Below, piece after piece: positions 12,659 through 21,730 of a stretch of DNA of 64,000 nucleotides (position 1 is its first letter; the number at the start of each line of letters is the position of its first letter). The notes below the pieces were generated by a model. It had not been told where the DNA came from and made no database searches. It saw only the letters and a list, made by a program, of their open reading frames with translations. This DNA comes from Ceraceosorus guamensis (Eukaryota; Basidiomycota; Exobasidiomycetes; Ceraceosorales; Ceraceosoraceae): contig NW_020290063.1 of the NCBI RefSeq assembly GCF_003144195.1, positions 28,796 to 92,795 on the forward strand, written 5' to 3'. The position numbers and the translations under genes are program-made.

Positions 12659-14630
12659 GGAGGGACGAATAGGGAGCTTTGCATTGCGTCTCTCCCGACA
12701 AATGTGTCGCTCTCCTCTCCCTCACCACCATCACCGCCGTCGCCACCGCCGCCGCCGCCTCCGCTGCCACCCTCACCATCATCCCCCACCTCTTCAGCTT
12801 TAGCCTTTTGCCAACGCCCCTTTTCTCACGCTTTTTCGTCGTCACCATCGTGCAAATTGTACTTGTTCGTGGGTATGCCAACGTGAGCATGTTCTCTCCA
12901 TTCAATTCCCCCTTTCCCGTCTACCACTGCTCTTTCTTTGCCCAGACTTTTTCGACATTGTGCTACGCCCAACGTATCCGCAACGCCTGCTGTTCGTTTC
13001 GAGCATTTTTCCCACTCCTGACCCGCTCCATCCATGTTCCCCCCCCCCCCTTCCCTTTTCTCTCCCTCTCCGCTCGCAACCCTCAAGGTTCATCTCTCAA
13101 CATTTTTATACGTCATCGTCATTGTCGTTGTTGTTGCGGAGAGTATTGGCGCTGGAGCCGGCAAGCGAGGAAGTGGCTGGCGACGACGGGTGCGCATTTT
13201 TTACACGAGGTGGTTCATTGCAGTGCGCAAAGAGCACGGGGGGGGAAAAGGTGGAAGAGGGCTTAGCGAGCGATTGGGATGCTCGCCAAATGTCGCTCGT
13301 TGTGCAAGGGGTGCATGGCGTTTATTCTTTTGTAGGCGAAGGATATCACAGAGAAAGGAAATAAATGAAAAAGGGAAATCCATGGCGGATGGGAGGCAAC
13401 ATCGTGTTTGAAGCTGGTTGGGGAAAAGAGAGCGTGTGAGGGCGGGGAGGCGGGGGGCAAAAATATCCGAACCGAAGGACGTGGTGCGCGAGTCGTCGTT
13501 GCATGGCTGCGTAAGTGCAAGTTGTCCGCCCTGACACGAGAATTTTGAGATGGATTGCGGATGCGGATGCGGAGTGGCACGATCAGGAACAAGAGGAGGG
13601 TGCGGTGGAATGGATGACTGCAACTGAGAGAGAGAGGGAGGGAGCGATATCGAGGGACAATCAGATGCGTTGCGGCTGGTCAGCCCCATCGCTGATCTGC
13701 AAGAAGGGGGGGGAGAGTTTTGACTTTTCCCTCCACCCCCCGCCGGCCGCCCTTTTCGACTCTTTTCATTTTGCGAAGGCGCAGACCGTCCTCACGGAGC
13801 GTCGGCCATCCTAGCTGCAGCATTTAACCTCCTCCGACGACGAAATTCCTCAGAGAGGCCAATGCCCGCCTCTTGGACGCAAAAAGTGCGAAATCATGTT
13901 TTGCAAGGAAAGTGGGGGGAGGGGGGTAAAAGCAAAGTGAGCACGGCAGCTTACTGCGCTAGCTAGCTAGCGAGCAATCCTTTCGTCGTGATCTGGGCTA
14001 AAGGCGGACAGGACGCGCGCTTGTATTCGAATGCATGGCAAATTGGTCAAGCCCAAGCCGCCGAGGTGGCTCGTTGCAGTCCCCTCATTGTGACGAGCGG
14101 GCATCCATCATCTCGGCAATTTGGCACGCGCACGCGCACCCGCACAATGGTATGCTCTGGCGAAATTTGCATGGGCTCGCTGCCACCAAATACCCTGGGC
14201 AACCCAAAAGCTGCGCTTTGAAGTGGCATGGCTGCCAACGCTCTCCAAGACCCTTCTTTAACGCTTCGAGTTGCAGAAAGGGAACCAAAAAAAAAAAAAA
14301 GAAGGAGGGGCGCGGACATTCAAAGATTCTGGGCAGCGCCTGGACGTAAAGAAAGGGCTGCAGCTCCGCGCCTTTGTTTTGGTTAGCAACACCTTCTCCA
14401 GCGCCCGTAATGGTGCTCTGAAGTGCAAAGCTTTTCTGCTTGCCAAGCAGCTCGCCTTCGCACAGAGAAAGACCTTCTCTTGCACAACTTTTCATCCCTC
14501 GGCATCTGACGATCGAGAGATCTGATTCGCCTCGCGAGCGTTATTGGTCCTGCAAGATCATTGCGATTACGATGCAAAAATTCCCACTCTACCGAACGGA
14601 TTGCCTCCTCACTGTACACATTACTCGAAC
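12659..14630. other. Intergenic region between convergent zinc-finger and MoaC-type genes
   Basis: About 2 kb without a supported gene. The first 400 nt are pyrimidine-rich (CACCACC and CCGCCG runs), as in a 3' UTR. A poly-A tract lies near 14286. Long open frames here show low-complexity composition and no family match. Confidence 0.55.
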
Positions 14631-16067
14631 TCATCTATCGTCCCCCCTAATCCAATCGCCGCTTTTGCTTCCGCTCTTTTTGCAAACGCGCACCTCATCA
14701 ATGCTCATCCCTCTTCCAGCTACGGATTTCAGCATGTCCCAAATGGTCATCGCCGCGACATTTACGCCCATCAGCGCCTCCATCTCGACGCCCGTTGCGG
14801 AGTTGGTACGTGCGGTGCAGGTGATCAGGATGTGCGCCACGTCCGCATCGTGCGTGCGACTCTTCAAAAAGTTGCTGCTGCCCAAATCCCGCCGCCCAGC
14901 AGCTGCAGTCGACTGTGAGCGCGCAAACGCATGCGCTGAATCCACCTCGCGCGCAATCCAAGCTTCCTCCTCTTCTGGTGCACCTGGCAACCCGTCGGTG
15001 CGCTGTGCATGCAGCACATCGTCCGACACATCGCTGGAAGTAGTCTCTACGATTTCCAACCTTACATCCACATCCGTCAAAGCGATGGGATGACAAAGCG
15101 GGATCAAGTCGTGCGTCCTTTTGGCAGCCATGATTCCCGCAATCTGCGCCGTGTGCAGCACCGGTCCTTTATCCTTCCACCTGCGCATCCTCACCTCGCT
15201 TCCTTGCTGATGCGAATGCTCCTGACCTCGTACCAAAGGGACGATCCACGCAGGGATGCTGACCTTTGCACTCGCGGTGGCTGAGCGATGCGTCGGCGTC
15301 TTGGCAGAGATGTCGACCATTCGTGCGCTTGCATGACCGTCGGACGAGTCAATGTGCGTCAAGCGCGGACCCGAGGTCGCGAAGGACATTGCAGGAGCTC
15401 GTCGTGGATCGTCTGATGCGTCTTGCAAGCGCGTCGAGACCGCTTGCTGTTGGGCAGGTACTTTCATGTCTGGAGAAGCCATTTCCATGGCACGCTCGAT
15501 AGATGACGGTTCGTGCGCTCGCGAAGCAATTTTCTCGAAATTCGCGTTTGAGCCTGCTCGCCCATCAACATGACGCATTGGCCGAGGCACGCGCAGGTCC
15601 GAAGCGCTGATGCCGTCCGCAATAGCGTCCAGCGAAGCCCAGGGCGAGTCGTTGCATGTCGGATCAGCCGCGTTCGAACCCATATACTCTGACCAAGAGA
15701 CGGCAGGTGGAGCGTGCGCATCCGCAGCGCAATGACTAGATGTAGGCGGCCATTTCGGAGGAGCAGAAAAGCTCAGAGATCCTCTGGAAGAGCCTGTATC
15801 GGCGAGCCCGCTGTCCCTCTCGAACGCGTCGTCGAGGGTGCTCCAGGGGTCCAGATCTACAGAAGCATCGGCAGCTGCAGACCTATGCTGCGAAGATGCG
15901 GGCTGCGACCGAACTTGTTCGCCTTTATTTTGGTCGCGGTGTGATGCCGCGCAGCTTGCGAAGGCTCTAGCGTGCAGTGGGCCATGCGGGCGCGGCAAAG
16001 AGGTCCACAGAGGCACTGGGCGAGCTGCTGATGGTCCAGGAGGTCTGTTGAGCAGACTAGCGCGCAT
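14631..16067 (-). CDS. cnxABC: Cyclic pyranopterin monophosphate synthase, MoaC type (MOCS1B-like)
   Basis: Converts the MoaA product to cyclic pyranopterin monophosphate in the first stage of molybdenum-cofactor synthesis, in mitochondria in eukaryotes. The C-terminal part carries the MoaC signature: LTHID, ARMVDIS, then IMAAKRTHDLIPLCHP and the late block TGVEMEALMGVNVAAMTIWD. A roughly 80-residue Ala/Glu-rich insert between them is not seen in bacterial MoaC. From the ATG at 16067 the product is 478 residues and starts with an Arg-rich, acid-poor stretch (MRASLLNRPPGPSAARPVP) like a mitochondrial presequence. The frame stays open upstream to 16162, where a splice acceptor could join it to the MoaA exon. 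It may therefore be translated alone or as the second half of a fusion. Confidence 0.85.
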   Translation of the reverse strand: MRASLLNRPPGPSAARPVPLWTSLPRPHGPLHARAFASCAASHRDQNKGEQVRSQPASSQHRSAAADASVDLDPWSTLDDAFERDSGLADTGSSRGSLSFSAPPKWPPTSSHCAADAHAPPAVSWSEYMGSNAADPTCNDSPWASLDAIADGISASDLRVPRPMRHVDGRAGSNANFEKIASRAHEPSSIERAMEMASPDMKVPAQQQAVSTRLQDASDDPRRAPAMSFATSGPRLTHIDSSDGHASARMVDISAKTPTHRSATASAKVSIPAWIVPLVRGQEHSHQQGSEVRMRRWKDKGPVLHTAQIAGIMAAKRTHDLIPLCHPIALTDVDVRLEIVETTSSDVSDDVLHAQRTDGLPGAPEEEEAWIAREVDSAHAFARSQSTAAAGRRDLGSSNFLKSRTHDADVAHILITCTARTNSATGVEMEALMGVNVAAMTIWDMLKSVAGRGMSIDEVRVCKKSGSKSGDWIRGDDR

Positions 16068-16162
16068 GGGCGTGATCGGAACGAGCAAAGCTCTCGCCCC
16101 CGATGGCCTGGCGCCTGATGACAAGCTCGTGGCAGAGGCATCGTGAGGGCTGCGTTGTGCAG

Positions 16163-16310
16163 CTGCGTAGTACGGTCGCAAAAAGACGACGGGCGACGGT
16201 CAGTCGCGATCCTGTCCCGACGACTCGAAGCACGTCACGAGCTAGATGAGCACGTCCGACGTATCCTCCTGCACGTGCACCAACTAACCTGCGGCCCCAA
16301 GCCTACCCAC
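16163..16310 (-). other. Candidate facultative intron joining MoaA and MoaC frames
   Basis: On the minus strand a GTGGGT donor at 16310 overlaps the MoaA codons for the terminal Gly-Gly and stop. A CTACGCAG acceptor ends at 16163. Splicing removes 148 nt, drops Gly-Gly-stop and joins the frames exactly (RI then AAQRSP), predicting a 973-residue fusion. Without splicing, MoaA ends in Gly-Gly. This parallels human MOCS1, but use of the intron is inferred. Confidence 0.5.
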
Positions 16311-17971
16311 CAATCCGAATCATGCTCCTGTTATCGCTTTTTGCGATATCGTCCGGACTGGGCAGACCGGCGTGCTTCCTGTGCTTCTTGTATAGAGCCG
16401 CATTGATAATGTCCAGCAGCTGCTCATCCGACGCGCTCTGCGGGGAGTTGGAAGGCGAAGCGAAGGTGGCGAAATCGGTAGACGATGATGGAAGGATACC
16501 GTGACGCATAGCGTCTCGCAGACTGATCTCCTTGTTGCCAAAGAGACACACTTTGAGATTGCCGTCTGCTGTGATGCGCAGCCTGTTGCAAGTGCCGCAG
16601 AAATTATCCGTCATGCTGCGGAGCCAAGAGGAGAGCAGCTAGTGAGTGAAAGGGAGGCAGGGATAGCGCGGACACGAAAAAATCAACGCACCTGGTGATG
16701 AAACCAAGCCTGCCGCGATGACCTGGCACTTTCCAATGCTTGCTCGTATCATTTTTATCGTCTTGCACGCGCTCAAGCGGTCCAAAGGCAGCTTGTATGC
16801 GTTGCAGCAGCACCTTGTAAGGCACCAGGGACGTGGCCTGCCAAGAGTTGCCAGAGAACGGCATGTACTGAGAGTTGTGCAAAGTGAGAGGTCAGCCTTG
16901 GGCCATGTTCGCGCACAGTGAGCTGGCTGTATTCATGACGCGCACCTCGATGAATCGCACCGTGATCGGCTTGTCCTTGGTCCATCGCACAAAGTCCAAT
17001 ACGTCTTGCTGGTCATTGACGCCGCCCATGACAACCACATTGACCTTTGTGTGGATGCCCAACTGCAGACTCTGTTCGATGGCATCCAGTACCCTATGCA
17101 GACCTTTTGAGGATCTGCGCGTAAGACTCTCGAAGGTCTCTGGCTGCAGCGTGTCGAGGGAGATGTTGAGGTGAGTGAGACCATTGGAGGCGAGGTGAGG
17201 CAGCTGGCGCGCGAGGGACAAGCCGTTGGACGTCATGCCAATCTGCTTCAAGCCAAGCGGTGCAAGCTCTTGCAGCGATGCTGGCCGCGGGCAGGGCGCA
17301 GAAGTCGAGTGAGTGAGCGGTGTACATTCACGTGATTGCCTTCCTCCCCCTCCCCTCCCCTACACTCGATGGTGCGGCCTGCCTTCCTCACGCTCACCTA
17401 CGATATCCGACAAGTCCCTCCTGACGCTCGGTTCGCCGCCCGTCAACCTGATCTTGTCCACGCCATTCCGCACAAACAGTTCCGCCAATCGTCGAATCTC
17501 TTCTGAGCTTAGCAGATCATCGTTGGGTGTGAGATTGTCCAGACCGTCGAACGGCATGCAATACACGCATCTCAAGTTGCACCTCTCCGTCAGCGATATG
17601 CGCAGATAAGTGTGGTGTCGATTGTGAGCATCCATCAGCCCCTTCGCAGGTGCAGGTGCAGATGGAGCGATAGCGCGTATCGTCGTTGACGACGACGACG
17701 GCGACCGACCCTCCCGCCTGCGCTGATCCACCCGCTCAATATTCAGCCTGGCGCGCGCCCTCAGCTCCTTGGCTCGAGCCATGGCCATGGCTTGCACCGC
17801 TAACGCATCCGCATTACCGCCCCGCGCATCCAGCTCATCCCCATTCGCGTGAGTCGAGATGCCGTGATGTCGAGCGCGGCGGCAGGAGAAAGATTGTAGG
17901 CTAGATAAGGACAAGGATGATGAGCACCATGACCTTGACCGCACTCCCTTTGCTGTGCGCAGGGACGACAT
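16303..17971 (-). CDS. cnxABC: GTP 3',8-cyclase, MoaA type (MOCS1A-like), radical SAM enzyme
   Basis: First enzyme of molybdenum-cofactor synthesis, cyclising GTP by radical SAM chemistry, expected in mitochondria. Exons on the minus strand: 17971-17398, 17280-16946, 16867-16692 and 16615-16303, encoding 465 residues. The N-terminus is Ser/Arg-rich with few acids, like a presequence. The SAM cluster motif is C131-x3-C135-x2-C138 (CNLRCVYC). The C-terminal cluster motif C-x2-C-x13-C begins in [11 protein letters not shown]. The protein ends NRSMIRIGG then TAG; a C-terminal Gly-Gly is essential in MoaA and MOCS1A. Donors GTGAGC, GTGCGC and GTGCGT all give family-consistent joins. The MoaC frame follows 235 nt downstream on the same strand. 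Confidence 0.92.
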
Positions 17972-18312
17972 GCCTGGAGTCCAGCGTGTCGAAGGGCCGT
18001 GCAAGGGGTTGGCAAGTCGGGGAGTGTGACTGGATGTGAGTCACTTGCACCCTGTGTATATGCCACTGTCTGCCGCACCTTGCGTGTGCAAGCGTGCGTG
18101 TATGCTTCGGGGACGCTTGTGGTGGTGGTTGCCGCCTGGATTGATTGCAGAGGCGAGCTTCTTGGCTGTGCTGTAGCGTTGATCTCGCGGCGATTTGATT
18201 TGGATTTGGTTTGATTTGCAGCGTATGCTTGCTTGTCTGCCGAACGCGCGGCACGTCTCGGCTATACCTGCCTCGATCGAATCACGTGAGAGAAAGTAAG
18301 CTGAGGTCCTGC

Positions 18313-18367
<55 letters not shown>

Positions 18368-18797
18368 CCTAACTATACCGCACGGCAACAAATGAGCGGT
18401 GAATTTCAGTTTAGCAGTCGCATGTGGCAGGGCTTCGGGTGACGATGGACGCGCGGCGAGCGGGTGCGTGCGTGCGTGCGCAATCATCGCAATGAAGAGC
18501 ATCACGTTCGTTGCCTGCCATGCATGCATGCATGCATGCTGCGCGCTCCTTTCGAAATTCGCTCCTTCCACTCACAACTCGTGACTGCAATTGAATCACA
18601 AATGCATGACTACATGACACGCACCCTCGATTTGGATGAGTGCCAGTTCGAGTGCGAGTGCGAGTGCTGCGAGGTACAAGGCAGGACATTTCAACAAGGC
18701 ATTCACGATTGTGATTGCCATTCAGCCTACATCTCTACCCCCATCTCCTCCACCAACACCGCATGGAGGCTCACATGCTCAGTATTCGGTGCCAACA
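17972..18797. other. Divergent intergenic region upstream of MoaA-type and LETM1 genes
   Basis: Holds a heptamer array (18311-18366), GCGTGC repeats near 18467, a CATGCATGC run near 18520-18540 and GATTC/CACGA words near 18580 and 18700. The last 80 nt are CT-rich, as expected for a leader of the gene at 18798. Confidence 0.55.
18311..18366. repeat. Heptamer tandem repeat (GCCTACC)8
   Basis: Eight head-to-tail 7-bp units; the last one differs by one base (GCCTACA). It lies between divergent genes and has no coding potential. Confidence 0.95.
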
Positions 18798-21467
18798 ATG
18801 TCCACCGCGTTCGCCATTCCTCGCACCTTTGCTCGTGGCACCGTGTATGCTGCACGCAACAGACCATCGGCCGTGATGTCTGCTGCCAGCTTCAACGCCA
18901 AGGTGCTGCTCAGCACAAAGAGCAGCCGCAGCAGCCGCCGTATGCTCAGTGCCCCTGCATCCACCTTGTCCCCACCTCATCCTCGTCGAGGGCTTGCGCT
19001 GAGCGCCATCAACCACCCAGCTCCACTCGCGTCCGCAAGCAGCAGCTTTGGCTGGTCCGCACTGCCGCATCCTCACCTTGCTGCGTCCACCAGCAGACGC
19101 TCTCTTCACTCTGCACGCCAGCAGGGACGTCACGAGTACGATGTGATGCTGCTGCTGGCTCACAGTCATCGCATCCTCGCATCTTCGACCGAGCCAATCG
19201 CATCGCTGCGAACTGCTACACCTGTCCCTGTCCGCAGTCAGCGTCGCTGGCAGCACGGCACCCAAACGCAAACATCTGGCAGCAGTCCTGCACCCCCGCC
19301 ACCACCTCCCACGAGCGCCAAGGCAACCTCTTCCGCAAACAGCTCTTCCCATGTTCGCGATGCCGATGCCGCCTTCTCGTCCACATCTGCTCCCACATCA
19401 CCTCACCAGGATGGCAACGCATCAACCTCGCACATCTCGCGGGTAGTGCCAGTGCTGGGCAATCCCGCTGAAGAGCTTGGCAGCGCGTCCAATCAACTCA
19501 GCGCATCCCAAGCACAGCTGACGGAAAAGCAGGAGAAGGAGCTGGAGGCAAAGCGGGCAGAGGAGGAGTGGAAGAAGCAACCATTCGTAAAGCGGGCTTG
19601 GATCAAGGTCAAGGAGGAAGCTGCTCACTACTGGCACGGCACAAAGCTCCTCGCCAAGGAGGTCAGGATCAGCGCAAGGCTGCTTAGACGGCTCATGCTC
19701 GGATATTCGCTCACTCGGAGGGAACATCGTCAACTGAAGAGAACGACGGCGGACTTGTTGCGCTTGATCCCATTCGTGCCATTCATCATCATTCCAGCTG
19801 GCGAATTGCTCTTGCCCGTGGCCATCAAGATCTTCCCCAACATGCTGCCCTCTACCTTTGAGAGCAAGTTCGCCGTCGAGCAAAAGAGGCGTGGTCTCAT
19901 CAAGGTCAGACTGGAAATGGCAAAGTTCTTGCAAGAGACCATTCGAGAAGGTGGCATACAGGCTCCCAACGCTGTGCAGACGACCGATGAGTTCAAAGAA
20001 TTCTTCAGAAAAGTGAGTAGCGTGTGTGCATGCATGCTGCGAGGCCACACGAGTGCTGATTCGACGATGCCGCGGTGTTCTCGACAGGTTCGATCGACTG
20101 GCGAAGAGCCCTCCGAAGAAGACATTTTGAAAGTCGCAAAGCTCTTTGACGACGAAGTCACGCTGGATAACCTGACTCGGCCGCAGCTGGTGTCCATGTG
20201 CAGATACATGCAAATCAATGCCTTTGGCACCGACAACTACCTGCGCTACCAGATCAGAGCTAAGCTGAACAGCATCAAGCGGGACGACATGACGATCTCT
20301 GCAGAGGGCACGGACAACATGAACCTGCACGAGCTACAGAGCGCATGTCAGAGCAGAGGCATTCAGACGCTCAATCTGAGCGAGGAAAGATTGAGGCACG
20401 AGTTGATGCAATGGATCCAGCTGCACTTACATCAACGCATCTCGGGCACGTTGTTGATTCTCAGCAAAGCTTTCAACTACTTGCCGCAGGGCGCAGAAGA
20501 GGAGAAAGCGAGCTCTCAATTGCAGAGTCTGCAACTGACTCTCAGCAGTCTGCCAGACGAGTTGATCGAAGAGACTGAGCTGAGCGTATCAAAGGACAGC
20601 GCGACCAACAAGCAGAGGTTGGAGGTGCTGGAACAGCAAGAAGATTTGATCGCCGACGAAGCAGACCAAGAGCAAGCAGAGGAAGAAGCTCGCAAGGCAG
20701 ACAAGGAGAGGAAGAAGCAGCTGGTAGAGAGGCAAAAGCTGAGCCAGGAAGCAGAGGAAGCCAAGAGCCTGTTACCCAATGCCGAGGTGCAGCAGGACCC
20801 GCAGGATGCTAGGATGACCAATGAGCAACTCACCGAATTGGGCGAGGCTCTCAGCATTCTGAGCGCCAAATCGAGCGTGCTCAAGGAGAGAGCGGAATTG
20901 GCCCAGCTGATCAAGGAGGTGGCGGGCGAGGAGAACATTTCCGTGTCGGAATTGACTGCGTCCGAGAGCACTGCAGCTTCGGCCGAGCAAAAGGACAGTT
21001 CTTCGAGCGAATCCAAAGAGTCTGCAGAGGGCGGCGCTACGTCGTCTAGCGTCTCTTCCGCATCTCGAAGCCTGGCCAAGCGGGTCAAGGCGATGTTGAA
21101 GAAGATCGATGCGCAATTGGAAGAGTATGACAAGGATGTAGGATCGCGAATGCACATCATCGAGACTTCTCCCAGCGGCAAGATCAGCGTGGACGATGTT
21201 GGGCAAGCTTTGAGGCTCATCAAGCACAAACCCGACGACGATGTGCTGGAAAAGATTGTGGACAAGCTGGACGTGGATAATGATGGATTGGTGCCGCTGG
21301 CTGATCTGGTAGAGCTGGCTAGGCAAGAGACGGGCTTGGGAAGGTTGAGGGAGGAAGATGCGTTGCCGGACGAAGTCAATGAGGTCAGAGCAGCTAGCAA
21401 CAGGCTGAGGGAGGAAAAGAAGCCGGAAAAGAAACCTCGCAGGGAAGATATTGTCAAGGAAGAGTAG
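18798..21467 (+). CDS. MDM38: LETM1/MDM38-type mitochondrial inner-membrane protein
   Basis: LETM1 family proteins act in mitochondrial K+/H+ or Ca2+/H+ exchange and in membrane association of mitochondrial ribosomes. Exons 18798-20012 and 20088-21467 encode 864 residues. The Ser/Arg-rich N-terminus resembles a mitochondrial presequence. The LETM1 domain begins near residue 295 (RRLMLGYSLTRREHRQL) with one membrane segment (LLRLIPFVPFIIIPAGELL). The ribosome-binding-like part follows (VTLDNLTRPQLVSMC, ELQSACQSRGI), then coiled coils. Near residue 800 is an EF-hand-like loop (DVDNDGLVPLAD) with Asp at the last position. The 75-nt intron is stop-free and a multiple of three, but it breaks the conserved FFRK-VRSTGEEP stretch, so I treat it as spliced. 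The start is the first ATG giving the presequence. Confidence 0.93.
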   Translation: MSTAFAIPRTFARGTVYAARNRPSAVMSAASFNAKVLLSTKSSRSSRRMLSAPASTLSPPHPRRGLALSAINHPAPLASASSSFGWSALPHPHLAASTSRRSLHSARQQGRHEYDVMLLLAHSHRILASSTEPIASLRTATPVPVRSQRRWQHGTQTQTSGSSPAPPPPPPTSAKATSSANSSSHVRDADAAFSSTSAPTSPHQDGNASTSHISRVVPVLGNPAEELGSASNQLSASQAQLTEKQEKELEAKRAEEEWKKQPFVKRAWIKVKEEAAHYWHGTKLLAKEVRISARLLRRLMLGYSLTRREHRQLKRTTADLLRLIPFVPFIIIPAGELLLPVAIKIFPNMLPSTFESKFAVEQKRRGLIKVRLEMAKFLQETIREGGIQAPNAVQTTDEFKEFFRKVSSVCACMLRGHTSADSTMPRCSRQVRSTGEEPSEEDILKVAKLFDDEVTLDNLTRPQLVSMCRYMQINAFGTDNYLRYQIRAKLNSIKRDDMTISAEGTDNMNLHELQSACQSRGIQTLNLSEERLRHELMQWIQLHLHQRISGTLLILSKAFNYLPQGAEEEKASSQLQSLQLTLSSLPDELIEETELSVSKDSATNKQRLEVLEQQEDLIADEADQEQAEEEARKADKERKKQLVERQKLSQEAEEAKSLLPNAEVQQDPQDARMTNEQLTELGEALSILSAKSSVLKERAELAQLIKEVAGEENISVSELTASESTAASAEQKDSSSSESKESAEGGATSSSVSSASRSLAKRVKAMLKKIDAQLEEYDKDVGSRMHIIETSPSGKISVDDVGQALRLIKHKPDDDVLEKIVDKLDVDNDGLVPLADLVELARQETGLGRLREEDALPDEVNEVRAASNRLREEKKPEKKPRREDIVKEE

Positions 21468-21730
21468 TCAAGTCGACTTTTTGGATTTGAAAAACTTGTC
21501 GACGACGCTTCTTCCCACTGCACGCCCACCCCTCAAAAACTACTGTGTGGTATCACACTCATTGCGCAGAGCCCATAGAATCCACACTACACGCATTTGT
21601 TAGGCATGCTGTACCATTTGCTTGAGTCACTTGTCTACATATGAAATTCGTGTGCTTGTCAAAGGGCGGGGGAATGTGCGTGCGCGCGTGCCGGCAAAGT
21701 CCCAAATCATTTGTTCGCTGCTATAGCTAG

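Noticed and set aside
12679-13266. 195-codon frame after the zinc-finger gene
   Set aside because: It lies in pyrimidine-rich 3' DNA, begins without coding-like composition and shows no motif.
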